A stretch of DNA of 64,000 bases from Liopterus haemorrhoidalis (lineage: Eukaryota; Arthropoda; Insecta; Coleoptera; Dytiscidae), in the NCBI GenBank assembly GCA_963971575.1, contig OZ020616.1, positions 10,773,934-10,837,933 of the forward strand, given 5' to 3'. The notes below the pieces were generated by a model that saw only the letters and a program-made list of their open reading frames with translations, had not been told where the DNA came from and did no database searches. The translations under genes and the position numbers were made by a program. Shown here one piece after another: positions 21,906 through 33,386 of this stretch (its first letter is position 1; the number at the start of each line of letters is the position of its first letter).

Positions 21906-22822
21906 CAAGGGTCTCAAACTGGCGGCCCACTACTTGCATTTTAGCGGCCCGTAATGACTTCTTATACTATAATAATTTTTTATACTACATATAGTATAAA
22001 CATTTATTTGAACGAAAATACCTCGTGACAGAAGCTGTCCGGGCTGCGGCGTCAAGACTTCGGCAAGGGCGGAAAACCAATAATCAGGCAATAACTGTTG
22101 CAGTTAGCCGTGCGATAGTCGGTAGATCAGCGATTCCCCGTGATTCCAAATAATACTGTCGTAAGCATAGCTTTCAAATACCACTTTTCTATAGGTGCAA
22201 CTGCTCTGTACAGTACCAGTACGCTGATTTCGACCCGTTTTTGTTTTGTTGCTCGATAAAGCAAATATTTTGGCAAAATTTAATTGTTATTATTTAAATG
22301 TTATTTCCTTACTTCCTTCAAATAAATATTCAGAAAAATGGAGGAATATAAAAAACAGAATAAGTAACAATATAAATATAGGTTTTTCCAAACGTTGAGA
22401 TGGAACTAGATTTTGAAATCTAGTAATTTTTTTCTATTAATTTGGACTTTTGGTCATTTTGTTTAAGCTTTGTAAATCATACATTGCAAATTCTAGATTA
22501 AATTGATTATTATTATAAAATGTCATTTAATTTTAATTTTTTGTCATTCTTAATAAAAATTTCCCATTTATTATTATTTTTTTTTTTTGTCTTCAAAATA
22601 TGTGAAAATGTATTCAAATTTTTAATAAATGTCATCGTCTCTATGGTTTCACCGTTGGAATTTTTAATTTTCACATACCAACGTTAGACTTGAAATTATC
22701 CAAGCGAAATTCCCATTTAGTTCCGCCTAAACTTTTGGAATAGCCTGTACATAACGTGCGGCCCGCGTAAATTTTACTTGTTAGAAAAATGGCCCGGGAC
22801 TGAAATGAGTTTGACACCCTTG
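21906..22822. mobile_element. 917-bp hAT MITE with CTGTACTC duplication
   Basis: CTGTACTC is repeated exactly at 21898-21905 and 22823-22830. Termini CAAGGGTCTCAAACTGGCGG and TTTGACACCCTTG are hAT-type inverted repeats with GCGGCCC subterminal sequence. A further TIR element is nested at 22379-22747. No transposase frame. Confidence 0.85.
22379..22747. mobile_element. TA-flanked MITE with GGCGGAACTAAA-type TIRs
   Basis: The left end TAGGTTTTTCCAAACGTTGA and right end AGGCGGAACTAAA (reverse complement CAGGCTATTCCAAAAG) are imperfect inverted repeats flanked by TA. The same type of end occurs at 41621-41799 and, degraded, near 29250-29297. Likely a Tc1/mariner-type MITE nested in the hAT. Confidence 0.55.
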
Positions 22823-23475
22823 CTGTACTCCGTAGACAAGTCATATCATGAAACTAAATTAGTTTTTATTTTCATAATAAATTATGTAATTTTAAATAGT
22901 TATTTTAAAAAGTAAAAAATAAAAATGTAATTGTAAAAAGCGCATAAAATTGTTTGTTTACAAAGTAATCTTGAGTTGTTGATGACGTAGCGTGTGTGTG
23001 TACTTGGATTGTTGTTGGGAATCACCTCTTATCAAATACCTCGTACGTATGAATCACCGTTTGCTATTTTTACCTCACGAATGTTTACACAAACTCAGGC
23101 ATCCGCGTTATTTATTATCTGAGGAAAAATTACTCAAGATTTACTACACGAGAAAGTTCCCTGTTTTCAGATTTTTATTAAACATGTTGGATTTGTAAGA
23201 AAGAAAGTTTGGTTTTTAATTGTTTTATTAAATTTTATTGCATTTTATTTACTAAAGAATATTACAATAAAAAATATAAATGTCTGACGATGTCTTGACA
23301 TTTTTTAACCTTCGGGAATCGGTAACGGGAAACTGCATTTCCGCGGAATTCCCAGCGTCATAATTAGTATTTAATTTAATTTAATTTAATTTAATTTAAT
23401 AGTATTTAATCAGCAGTATTATTTTAGATATAGGGTAGTCGGTCAGTTAGTACAGTTCGGTACTTGAAACATCAC
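22823..23475. other. Spacer with pentanucleotide repeat
   Basis: A TTTAA array occurs at about 23368-23400. The open stretch at 22992-23198 has no recognisable motif. Confidence 0.35.
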
Positions 23476-24508
23476 ATTTTTAGGGTTTTGTAGGTATGAC
23501 AAAAAAACCCTTATAGCGTCATTTTGTCGTCTGTCTGTCTGTCTGGCTGTCTGTTCGGTAAAAATTGTAGCCAAACGGCTAAACGTAGAGAGTTGAAATT
23601 TAGCATGCTTATACAACTCTTTGACCCGCACATAGGAAAAATATTAAAACATCTAAAAATCATAGCGCCCTAAAAATATAAACAAATATGTGCTCATGAA
23701 ACAAAAAAATATTTTTTAAAATTCTGAGTAGGGTATCAAATGAAAGCCCTTAGTACGTGGATTAACGATCAAAAGTTTATTTTTGCAAAATAAATTATTT
23801 TGATGAGATTTTTGTCAAAATTGTGCAAAAAAAAATTTTTTGTCCCACACCTGTAGCCCAGATGGTTTAAACCAAAAATCTGAAAAAATTCCAAGTAATG
23901 TACATTGGTGTGAACCGGAATAGTACAACAGGAATTTTTGATCAGATTATGTTTTCGGAAAATAACGCATTTTTTGTGTTTTTAACTAAAATATGTTAAA
24001 TATTTAATTCGCTATGTAACACGCTAGATCAGTAGCTCTAATAGCGTAGTTGGTTTTGTCATGTGCCTTGTAATTTGCAAACTAGAATTCGAATCCTGTT
24101 AATTTTAGTTTTTCTGTTTTTTTTGCATTTTAATTTAGTTTAAATTGTTATATTTTGGTAAATGTTGCATTTAATTTTTAAAAGCGTAAATTTAATAACC
24201 AGTGGGAAGTGCTGAAATTATAATTTAATTCTATGTTTGACGAAATAAGAGGGCGGCGCTCATGATTTAAGCAACCAATGGAAGCCATAGGCGCAATTTT
24301 CAAAATCTTAATGAACCTTGTTATATAAAAAAAATACTGCACATCTTTAGAAATTTAAATAATGGTAATAGGCATTCGAATTAAAATTCATAAAAAAAAT
24401 ATTTTGACATAAAATTTGTTTTGGCATCCCAAATAATCATCATTTAGTTACTAAATACCTGCAAAACCCAGAAATGTGTGAAAATTCACACTTCACATCA
24501 ATTTTTTT
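23476..24508 (+). mobile_element. HINE-A copy 2, full length
   Basis: Begins TTTTTAGGGTTTTGTAGGTAT; a GTCT array sits at about 23528-23550, then the conserved block, a tRNA-like segment (24031-24100) and TTTGCATTTTAATTT. It ends with ATACCTGCAAAACCCA (24455-24470, inverted match to the start), stem-loop GTGTGAAAATTCACAC (24476-24491) and CACATCAATTTTTTT. This is DINE-1/Helentron-associated architecture; ends in T-runs agree with insertion at TT. No protein. Confidence 0.8.
24031..24100 (+). ncRNA. tRNA-like segment in HINE-A copy 2
   Basis: A-box-like TAGCGTAGTTGG (24042-24053) and B-box-like AATTCGAATCC (24086-24096) are spaced as in a tRNA gene. The acceptor stem is not closed, so it is not a working tRNA. 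Confidence 0.5.
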
Positions 24509-24846
24509 GTGTCATATTAGGTACATTTACATGTCACCCATTTAACGAATGTGATATTCGTACGCTGTCACTTATATCGAAATGAAATGAAAATATAAGA
24601 ATAAGAACAGAATAGAAACAAATAAACTATTCTAGTAGGCAAAATAGTCCTAAAAAGGACTGATGTGTTCCAAAAATATGATCAAAGAAAAGAAAATAGA
24701 AAAAAGTTGAATTTAACCTAAAAAGTTGTGCACTGCACACAATATCACATAGAAATCTATAAGATATCTATAAGAAAATATATAACTAAACACAAAACTG
24801 CTAAATAATAAACAAACTAAATTAAATCGGTTTTTAGAAATTACTA
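24509..24846. other. AT-rich spacer
   Basis: Nothing recognised. Confidence 0.3.
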
Positions 24847-26400
24847 CTAGGGCTACCTTTTAAATTTTTACAAAAACTAAGAAAGAAAATTTTTGAAACT
24901 GTTTTATTGCTTTTCAAAATATTTGCCTTTAAGATTTCTACACTTTTGCCTGCGTTCAAACCAATTCTCGAAACATTTTTTCCACTCTGAAGTTGGTATC
25001 TCAAAAACATGGTTTTCGAAGGCTTCAACAGCTTCTTGTGGTAATGAAAATCGCTGTCCACGCATTTTTTGTTTGACAAAAAAAAGTCGTTAGGGGATAA
25101 ATCAGGTGAACATGGGCAATGAGACATTAATTAGATGTTTTTCTCCTTCAAATAATCAATTGTTTGACGTGCTGTGTGGGAGCTTGCATTGTCATGATGA
25201 AGAATGATGCTACGTTTTTGGTTATTTTTCCTGATTTTGTCGATGGCTTCTAGCAAACAAATTGTTGTATACCATTCAGCATTAACTGTTCACGGATCCT
25301 CTAAAGCAGTGTTTCCCAACCTTTTTCTCCTCGCGAACCCCTTATAAAATCCGAATGAATTTGGCGAACCCCCTATGTCAGGGTTTCTCAAACTTTTTAA
25401 GTTCGCGGCACACTTTTGACGTGTAAAATTTATTTTGCGCCACAGCTATGAGCTATTGAATATAGGTTTAAATGGAAAATTGTAACATTTTGCAGCACAC
25501 TCCTAGAATTGCACGGCACACTTTTTTTGCGTTTATTTTTCTTTGGCGATTTAAAATTCCGCCATTACAATATTATTTTCGCGAACTCCCTAGGTACACC
25601 CCGCGAACCCCAAGGGGTTCGCGAACCACCGGTTGGGAAACGCTGCTCTAAAGGACTGGTTGCGACATGTCCAGTACAACCGAAGTAACAAGCGATCATT
25701 TTCTTGGAAGTGTTTTGTGAACGAACAACTTTTGTGGGTTTCGGTTCATTTCGGAAGGCCCAAACAGTGGATTGTTGCTTAGTTTCCGGTTCATATGAAT
25801 AAATCCAAGTTTCGTCACCTGTAATGATGTTGTATACGGTTTTTATAGTTGTTGAATTTTTTTTAGCATTCCCTTACACCAATCAACACGAGGCTTTTTT
25901 GAGCTTCGGTCAAATTTTGCGGAATCCATCGGGAACAGATCTTTTTCACGGCTATATGTTCATGCAAAATCGAATGTATTACAGTCTGCGATATGCCAAA
26001 CGATGCCTCTATCTCACGGTAAGTCACATGCCGATCTTCAGCAATCATTTTGCGCACAGCATTGATGTTTTTTTCTTCACAACCGATTTTGGTCGACCTT
26101 CACGAGATTCATCACCGACAAACAAAAAACCCCGACGAAATTCTGCAAACCAATTGTGAACAGTCTTTTCTGACGGTGCTTCATTACCAAAAGTTGAACG
26201 AAGCGAATCTATGCATTGCTGTTGAGTTACGCCTTTACTAAAATCGTAAAAAATCATCCAACGAAAACCTTCACGAATAATATCCATTTTTTCAAAAAAC
26301 TTTTTTTTTATCGCTCACTGTCAACAAATTTTTCTCACTGATTTCACAATAACAAATGTCCAATTTTACGAATACATTAATGACACATTTCAATATTACC
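24847..26400 (-). pseudogene. Mariner element (DD34D), transposase broken and split by a hAT MITE
   Basis: Tc1/mariner transposases cut and paste DNA at TA. On the minus strand the protein starts at 26287 (MDIIREGFRWMIFYDFSKG, an HTH) and continues, after a frameshift, with VTYREIEASFGISQ. The catalytic motifs are GDETW (about 25820), HHDNASSH (about 25190) and SPDLSPND (about 25100), with 34 residues between the last two Asp by count. Breaks: frameshifts near 26050, a stop shortly before SHCPCSPD, and the 339-bp hAT at 25307-25645. The 3' end reads GGTAGCCCTAG at 24847, shared with the copy ending near 38208. Confidence 0.85.
25307..25645. mobile_element. 339-bp hAT MITE with CTCTAAAG duplication
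   Basis: CTCTAAAG flanks both sides (25299-25306 and 25646-25653). Termini CAGTGTTTCCCAACC and GGTTGGGAAACGCTG are near-perfect inverted repeats, followed by GCGAACCCC subterminal repeats. A second hAT-like terminus, CAGGGTTTCTCAAACTTTTT, at 25379 may be another nested fragment. Inserted in the mariner gene. Confidence 0.9.
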
Positions 26401-26905
26401 ATCTAGTGGTCGTTTGTAAAAACATAATTTAATTTAATTTATTTAATACAAAAATACTGTTTTCCCGCAGTTTTTGATTATTACTGTTCGTAGGTTTTCT
26501 TATATAACTCTGAATTAAGACAAATGCGGCTAGAGACAGTTGTAAAATCCATGTAATAAATAATAATTGTAATTGTTGACTTTCTCCACCTACTGAGCTG
26601 TTCTCACTGATCATTGAAAGCCCTTCTGTAACTGTTACATCTCCTTATACGTCAAGTCATAAACTCTAAGATTATTACAAAAGAGATATCACTGCAATTT
26701 GTTACTGCACATTTAAGGTTCACAATACATGTTACATTACATTACAATATCAAGCAAATAATCATTTTACGAATAGGTTATAAATACATATTATTAAGAT
26801 GGCGTATGTAATAGCGGTATTCAAGAAGTGTTGAGCATTTTTAATTAACAAACGCCGGGCTCGGGGAAAATATTCTTATCAGGTCTGCAAAATAAATAAA
26901 AGAAC
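26401..26905. other. Spacer, nothing recognised
   Basis: AT-rich without coding or repeat signal. Confidence 0.3.
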
Positions 26906-26980
26906 AGTAGATGGAGGCCTTGACCGGGCCCCTAAGAACTACGAGCCCGGGTAATTCCACCCCCTCTCATGGGGCCTGAT
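26906..26980. mobile_element. Possible hAT right-end remnant
   Basis: GC-rich patch with GAGCCCGGGTAATTCCACCC ending in ATGGGGCCTG, a layout common at hAT ends. No left end. Confidence 0.35.
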
Positions 26981-27031
26981 TACAGAGTGCAACTTAATTG
27001 ATAGAGGAGATCTTTAACGGGATATAGATAC

Positions 27032-27277
27032 AGTAAGACCTCGTTAAGAGCTTTCTGGATTAACGCTGAAAAAGCTCAAAATTTACGATCAAATTATCGC
27101 GAATTTCATTGATTCGTATCCAAGGTATTCAAGGATTCTTAACGAGAGTAGCCTATCGTTGGCCAAATTGTCAACGTAATCGATACAGCAGAATATGTCT
27201 ATGCATTTCAGACAATTTTAGGCCAATATCCGCAAAAAATCTATTTTTGTCTGTCTGTCTGTCTATCTGTCTGTCCG
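27032..27277. repeat. Repeat fragment with pogo-like end and a GTCT array
   Basis: CAGTAAGACCTCGTTAAGAG after TA resembles a pogo/Tigger TIR. A short GTCT/ATCT array lies at about 27248-27275. It does not match HINE-A or HINE-B outside the array. Confidence 0.35.
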
Positions 27278-27545
27278 AGATATTTTTACCTAATTTGGTA
27301 TGAGGATATAGTAAAACCAAAATTGGAACATAGCTTACAAGGTATCTCCAATTTTTCATTCTAGGGGGTGTTTGAGGGTTACAAATTTAAAAAAATAAAA
27401 TAAAATATCTCCCTGTTATTGACAACACTAAATTAAAAACATATTTTATATTTATATTAAAAAAGAAAATCTTTTTTGTTAAATGAAATATCATTTTTAG
27501 GGTTTTGTAGGTATGACCAAAAAACCCTTATACCGTCATTTTGTC

Positions 27546-27631
<86 letters not shown>
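27546..27631 (+). repeat. Uninterrupted (GTCT) array, about 21 units
   Basis: Pure tetranucleotide run of about 86 bp inside HINE-A copy 3; other copies have only 3-8 units at the same site. Confidence 0.95.
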
Positions 27632-28104
27632 TCGGTTAAAATTGTAGCCAAACGGCTAAGCCTAGAGAGTTGAAATTTGGCATGCTTATACAACTCTTTG
27701 ACCCGCACATAGGAAAAATACTAAAACATCTAAAAAACATATCCCCCTAAAAATATAAACAAATATGTGCTCATCGAAAAAAAAAATATTTTTTTATAAT
27801 TCTGAGTAGGGTATCAAATGAAAGCGTTGGTACGTGGATTAACGATCAAATTTTTATTTTTGCAAAATAAATTATTTTGCAGCGATTTTTGCCAAAATTG
27901 TGCAAAAATTTTTTGTCCCACACCCTGTAGCCCAGATGGTTTAAACTAAAAATCTGAAAAAATTCTAAGTAATGTACATTTGTGTGAACCGGAATAGTTC
28001 AACAGGAATTTTTGATCAGATTAGGTTTTTGGAAAAAACGCATTTTTTGTGATTTTTGGCTAATAATGTATACAAGTTATAGCTTTGTAACACGCCACAC
28101 TAGA

Positions 28105-28190
28105 ACGTGTATGCTGGTCTTGTGGTATTTGACGCTGATTTTTCACCCAAGTAACCCGATCCGAAAGGGATCAAACCCTGTGAGAAGAGA
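28105..28190 (+). ncRNA. tRNA-like segment in HINE-A copy 3
   Basis: A-box-like TGGTCTTGTGG (28115-28125) and B-box-like GGATCAAACCC (28168-28178). No closed acceptor stem. Confidence 0.45.
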
Positions 28191-28627
28191 CTATATTATG
28201 TTTTGATTTTTTTAAATTTTTATATTGTTTAAATTATTTTTTCAAAATTCTAGTTATATTTTGGCAAATGTTGCATTTAATTTTTAAAAGCGTAAATTTA
28301 ATAGCCAGTGGAAATTGTTTAAATTATAATTTAATTCTGTTTCAATGTACACGAAATCTTTAAAATTCTTAATTTACCTTGCTATATAAAAAAAAAATAC
28401 TGCACATATTTAGAAACCTAAATAATGGTATTAGGCGTTCGAATTAAAATTAACAAAAAAAATATTTTAATATAAAATTTGTTTTCGCATCCAAAATAAT
28501 CATCATTCACTTACTAAATACCTGCAAAACCCTGAAATGTGTGAAAATTCACACTTCACATCAATTTTTTTCATTTAGATGAATAGTTGGGGAGATACGG
28601 GAGAAAGAGCTAACTTATTATTTAAGT

Positions 28628-29532
28628 CAGTGTTTCTCAACCTTTTCTGGCATGGGCCCCCCGAAATTATATAAATATTGTCTGCGGCCCCCCTATGTAT
28701 ATATATATATATGGTGTATCAAGATAGAGGGAACACGATTTTTCTCGAAAAGGCAACCTGTGAACAAGTTGGGAAAAACTAAAATTTATACAAAACATTA
28801 AATGGTAGTACTCAAATTTTCCGGGGGTACAGGATATTAAGGACAGTTTCGAAATGTTGTATGGGGACGTATGTCATATTGAGTATATTTGGATAGAGCT
28901 TTTCAAAAGAAACTTTTACTTAAACATTTTTTCAGTATCTTTTACGGTTGACAAAAAACTATAATATATATGACGATTATATTCCCTATAACGACTTGAA
29001 AGTAAAGTATTTTTATTTACAAGTGTTCAAAGTGCCTTATATTTTGATTTAAACACATTCAAATCCTTACTTTTGAGTTATCTGTAGCTCGGAGAGTAAT
29101 AAAAAAAAATATAATAAAATATATTGCACTTTTAAGTCATACCTACTTCAAAGTACGACTTGAATTTTGATTGCTTTTGAACAGTTTGTTTAGCAAAAGC
29201 CCATTTCACTCATTATAAAGTTAGCTAGTGACAAAAATTAATACTCCATTTAGTTCCGCTTCAACGTTTAGCGGAACTTAAACGAAATAGCTTGTAGCTT
29301 AAATTAGTTGTTAAATAAGTAATTAGATAGAATAATAAATAAAATATTTATTTTATTTATGTTATGAAAGGTATATTTTTCTGAATATAAATATAAAACT
29401 CGTGTTTATAAATATGAATAAAATTTATATCTTGCAAGATAGCGCATTGCTATTATATTTTCATGTTTCGATCTTGTATGACTTCGCGGCCCCCCGATGG
29501 AGCCTTCACGGCCCCCCGGCTGGTAAACGCTG
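28628..29532. mobile_element. 905-bp hAT MITE with ATTTAAGT duplication
   Basis: ATTTAAGT is repeated exactly at 28620-28627 and 29533-29540. Termini CAGTGTTTCTCAACC and GGCTGGTAAACGCTG; subterminal GGCCCCCC at both sides. The interior matches 61000-61641 (AAACACGATTTTTCTCGAAAAG). A degraded GGCGGAACT-type TIR pair lies near 29250-29297. Confidence 0.9.
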
Positions 29533-29540
29533 ATTTAAGT

Positions 29541-29594
29541 TACAGCAAAAATGTACCTTACAAAAACTGTGCGAAGTACGGGTACTCCAGCTAG
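29541..29594 (+). mobile_element. Helitron 3'-end remnant
   Basis: GCGAAGTACGGGTACTCCAGCTAG, given here in parts (GCGAAGTACGGG, then TACTCCAGCTAG), is a decayed form of the subterminal hairpin followed by CTAG and T that ends many insect Helitrons. CTAG is at 29591-29594. Confidence 0.5.
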
Positions 29595-29605
29595 TTGCAT
29601 ATAAT

Positions 29606-30546
29606 AGAGTATAGGCATGATTTTATTTTTTATTATATTCCTCTTGTTGCACATAACATAAAAAAAAACAGTTTTGCATTTTTTGTTTTTAATTTGAAGG
29701 CTTAAAAAAATCATAAATGTATGTAGCGCGCGAAAACCACGTGTGACGTTATACTCTACTTAAGTGTACTGCGTACAGCCTACCCAGTGTACAGCATACA
29801 ACCTACACAGTCTGTCGTGAACTTATTTGCTTGTATAACTTTTATAGATTGTGTAAAATTAAAGTGATTTTAATTAAAATAAAGTTTAATTCTATAAAAA
29901 CAATTTATACATGTTTACCGAATTAAATTTTATATTAAAATATATAACCTATATTGCAGTATTTCAATTATGCCTCTAACGTTTTGTAACTTCATGTAAA
30001 CAATGTAGTAAAATTCTGACATCTAAATTACATAAATTTTTACATTTTACTGAGTTGCAGCGTTTATTGTTTACATAAAGTTATAGAATACATAAATGGT
30101 TTACTTACAAGTCTGTATTGACACCACGTATTTCTTCAGCACTGTAGCATTAATTATTTTTCATATATTCCATGAGCATAAAAGCATAAATGTTGGGCAA
30201 ATTATCACTCTCAGCCCAAACAAAATCTTTATCTGCCATTTTAATAATAAATGCGTGAAAAATTGTTTAAAAACAAATACAAAACTCTCGAACAATACAA
30301 TATACACACGTAAAGATTATGTTGTAGTCTGGGCTGTCTGGGGTTTGACGTCTAGCCGAGTAAATACGACTACTCGGCAACCTTCGCGTTGTGGTCGGCT
30401 TATTTCAAATTTACAATATTTTAATTAATTTTTTTTGCTGTAATATTAATTAAAATGTGATTTTTGTTTTGTTAGGTGACATAACTAACATTAACATATC
30501 AAAAAAATGTAGTTTTAAGGAAATATTAATTTTATGTGTATCCCCT
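29606..30546. mobile_element. ISL2EU-like element, copy 3
   Basis: The left end AGAGTATAGGC is a mutated AGGGGATAGGC and the right end is GTATCCCCT; AT flanks at 29604-29605 and 30547-30548. About 941 bp, colinear with copy 2, without the THAP segment. It has the empty site for the 372-bp MITE near 30508. Confidence 0.75.
30159..30239 (-). pseudogene. Second ISL2EU-type protein, N-terminus with early stop
   Basis: Begins MADKDFVWAESDNLPNIYAF on the minus strand from 30239, clearly homologous to 20232-20387, and stops after about 26 residues at the codon corresponding to the Glu in KNNE. Confidence 0.5.
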
Positions 30547-30548
30547 AT

Positions 30549-31769
30549 TGGTATCTTGTTAAAAATTATCGCTCCGTCAAATTTAATCAAATTTCAAATA
30601 TGTTGGAAAGGTATTTATTTATCCAAAAAATATTTAAATATTTTAACCCATTTACTATGGCGGTTTTTTATTTATTTATTGCCAATTTCTTAAACTTTTC
30701 ATTAGTAATATAATTTTTAATAAAACAAATTTCATTAAATAATTCACCATCATGAATATTCAAATATCTTCAATTTGAAACAAAAGTAACAGTTTTCCTC
30801 AACAGTCGTGCACAAAGCAATTTCTCGCAATAGGATTTATATATTCGAATTCTTCTACGAACAACTGCTATGAACGCGATGTTCCAATGATTTTAAAACT
30901 AAACTCTGCTTTATATAACTAATATTGAAGGACAAAAATGTGTTTTTGAAAAATAAATACATCTAAAGGACAGTGTTCTAAAATAAAGGACTGTCCTCTA
31001 TAATAAAGGACGTATGGTCACGTTAATCATAGAAAATAGATTTCTTCTTTTTCGTCATGACATAATTTGTGATCTTAATGGGGGGCTTAACGATTAATTT
31101 TCTCTTTAATTAAAGTTTTCCACTTCTACTTGTCCTGTGTCGCAGATAAAAAAAGTCGGAAAAGCGATCATAAATAAAGATTTAATGACGAAATTCTCAA
31201 CACTTTTTGAACACTCGTCGTAACATGCAAGAGGACCATATTTTAAACTTACATATTAAAGTCGACAAATTGAAAAGAGATTTTTAAAAAAAACAACACC
31301 ATTTATTTCACTGTTTGTTCACAACTGAAGCCTGACATGGTTAAGTATGTTTATATATGTTTCAACAGTCAGTAATTAAATAACATGCGGTAAGTATGAA
31401 TATATGAGAACCCCCAGAATACAAATTAAAGGTTGTATTCAAATTTAACAGAAACGAAAATGCACATCTGTTATTGTAGGGTAATCTGCGGTTTATAAAT
31501 TGAAATACAATAACTTAGACAACTGTTTAAAACTTTTGTACTAAGTTGAAGTAATACTCAACCTTCAGGATGCGACCCAGCTATAGTTAATAATTTTTTA
31601 ATTACTGACTAAATATTACCATTTTGGTGCTCAAAAAGTATATTCGCACACGAAGGACAAATGATGAAGTAATTAATCTGGTCCTCTAAAATTTACTGTG
31701 GCCTCCACTTGGCCGTCCCAGATATGTTTGGAGGAATTTTTGGATAAAACAAGATTTAAATTCTATCAC
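30549..31769. other. Spacer, nothing recognised
   Basis: AT-rich, with a local triplicated word (AAAGGACAGT, AAAGGACTGT, AAAGGACGTA) at 30966-31012. No gene is recognised. Confidence 0.35.
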
Positions 31770-31890
31770 AACGATTCCCAAACTGTGCGCCGAAAGCATT
31801 TCAATATTCCTTCAACTGTGTTAGACCTATATTTTGAATTGTGATACATTAAGGGCGCCGGGAACCGAAAAAGTTTGGGACTCTTCTAGC
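31770..31890. mobile_element. Short hAT-like MITE
   Basis: ACGATTCCCAAACTGTGCGCC and GGCGCCGGGAACC...GTTTGGGACTC are inverted matches (CCCAAAC/GTTTGGG, GCGCC/GGCGC). CTATCACA before and CTAGCACA after match 7 of 8. Only about 115 bp. Confidence 0.5.
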
Positions 31891-31985
31891 ACACTAGTAA
31901 TGTTGAAAAAGACGGTATTAATTTATTTTTTTAACTGAGGTATGTTAGTAATGGATTAGTATTTTTATTGACTATTTTGTCATTC

Positions 31986-32055
31986 ATTTTTAGGATTTTG
32001 TAGGTATGACCACCAAAAAACCCTAATAACGTCACTCATGTTTCACGTCCCTGCC

Positions 32056-32088
<33 letters not shown>

Positions 32089-32149
32089 TTACGGTAGAAA
32101 TTGTAGAAAACCGACTTAACACAAAAAAAAGGCATGTTTATATAACTCT
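31986..32149 (+). mobile_element. HINE-A copy 4, 5' fragment
   Basis: T-run, AGGATTTTGTAGGTATG, GTCT array (about 32056-32088) and the conserved block up to TATAACTCTTT, where the LINE tail of 32150-32540 begins. Confidence 0.75.
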
Positions 32150-32540
32150 TTTTGAATATAATAATATTTATTTATTGATCACAATACAATACAATTAAAA
32201 CGTTTACAGCCAATCAAGAAAAATCAAGCAAATAATGTAGATTTACACAAAAAGATTTACACATAGATACAATTATTACTTAAATCAGATAAAAAAAAAC
32301 ATATGATAATTCTAAAAATTTAAATCAAAATATTCGGACACAGATTACAATGGATTTTGAATTGACACATTCTCCACAAACGCTTCAAATTTATTTTGGG
32401 GTAAAAGTCTTACTGACTCTGGCAATTTATTATAGAATTTAATAGCGTAGTAGGTTGTGCTATTTCTGGATTTTGATAGACGGCAGAATTTAGGATATAT
32501 ATCATTCTTGTATCTAGTATTATGACAACCAGATCAATTC
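32150..32540 (-). pseudogene. LINE C-terminus and 3' tail, minus strand
   Basis: On the minus strand, TRYKNDIYPKFCRLSKSRNS (about 32450-32510), then AIKFYNKLPESVRLLP and NKFEAFVEN form the familiar C-terminal block of Jockey/CR1-like LINEs (compare YFNSLPENLKK at 425-1260). The tail ends in AATAAATAAATATTATTAT at 32150, against HINE-A copy 4, which may be the target. Everything upstream of the C-terminal block is missing. Confidence 0.72.
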
Positions 32541-32737
32541 TGTAAAAATTTACTGTGTAGTAACGTTACTACAAGATAAAATATTATAAAAAATATAATG
32601 ACTTTCATTCATGATAGTAACTGACCTTGCTCATAGTGACAGATTTAGTTCCTATGATCACAGTAACTGAGTTACAGAATTGGTCTGTATGAATCTCATT
32701 AAACGATTTAAAGTTGTTTTTATTGTTGTAAAAAAAA
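32541..32737. other. Short spacer
   Basis: Nothing recognised. Confidence 0.3.
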
Positions 32738-32974
32738 GGTTTATTAAGATTTTGAAAATTGCGCCTATGGCTTCCATTGTTTGTTTTGAGTCATATGCTC
32801 CGCCCCTCTGGTTTCTTATACATGACACATGGAATGAAAATATAATTCCAACAATTCCAACTGTTTATTAAATTTATGCTCTTAAAAATGAAATGCAATA
32901 TTTGCCAAAATATAACTAGAATTTTGACAAAATAATTAAAACAAAATAAAAATGAAAAAAAAAAAAAAAAAAAA

Positions 32975-33058
32975 TTGTCTCCTCTGCCCGGAAGCAAGCC
33001 CTAGTTTGATGCGTAGCAAGCGAGCAAGCTAACCATTAGACCAGGATTCGCCTTCTAG
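32975..33058 (-). ncRNA. tRNA-like segment in HINE-A copy 5
   Basis: On the minus strand, ATCCTGGTCTAATGGTTAGC begins the segment; the A-box TGGTCTAATGG (33033-33043) is an excellent match. The B-box region (GGGCTTGCTTCC) is degraded. Confidence 0.5.
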
Positions 33059-33386
33059 TATAATGTGTTACATAACTATAACTTTTGTACATCGTCAACC
33101 AAAAGACACACAAAATACGTTATTTTTCGAAAACCTAATCTGATCAAAAATTCCTGTTGTACTATTCCGGTTCACACCAATGTACATTACTTAGAATTTT
33201 TTCAGATTTTTAGTTTAAACCATCTGGACTACAGGGTGTGGGACAATTTTTTTTTAACACAATTTTGGCAAAAATCGTATCAAAATAATTTATTTCGCAA
33301 AAATAAAATTTTAGTCGTTAATCCACATACTAAGGTCAGCTGAAAGTCCTACCCAGAATTTAAATATATATATATATATATATATA

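Larger units (their letters stand above)
27493..28571 (+). mobile_element. HINE-A copy 3, full length, long GTCT array
   Basis: Same ends as copy 2: AGGGTTTTGTAGGTAT at 27499 and the ATACCTGCAAAACCCT, GTGTGAAAATTCACAC, CACATCAATTTTTTT ending. It carries an uninterrupted GTCT array (27546-27631) and a tRNA-like segment at 28105-28190 that differs from those of other copies. Confidence 0.82.

Noticed and set aside
25824..26159. Plus-strand open frame of 111 codons
   Set aside because: It is the antisense shadow of the minus-strand mariner transposase.
23476..28571. GTCT repeats as a CRISPR-like array
   Set aside because: They are contiguous tetranucleotides without spacers, in a eukaryotic transposon context.
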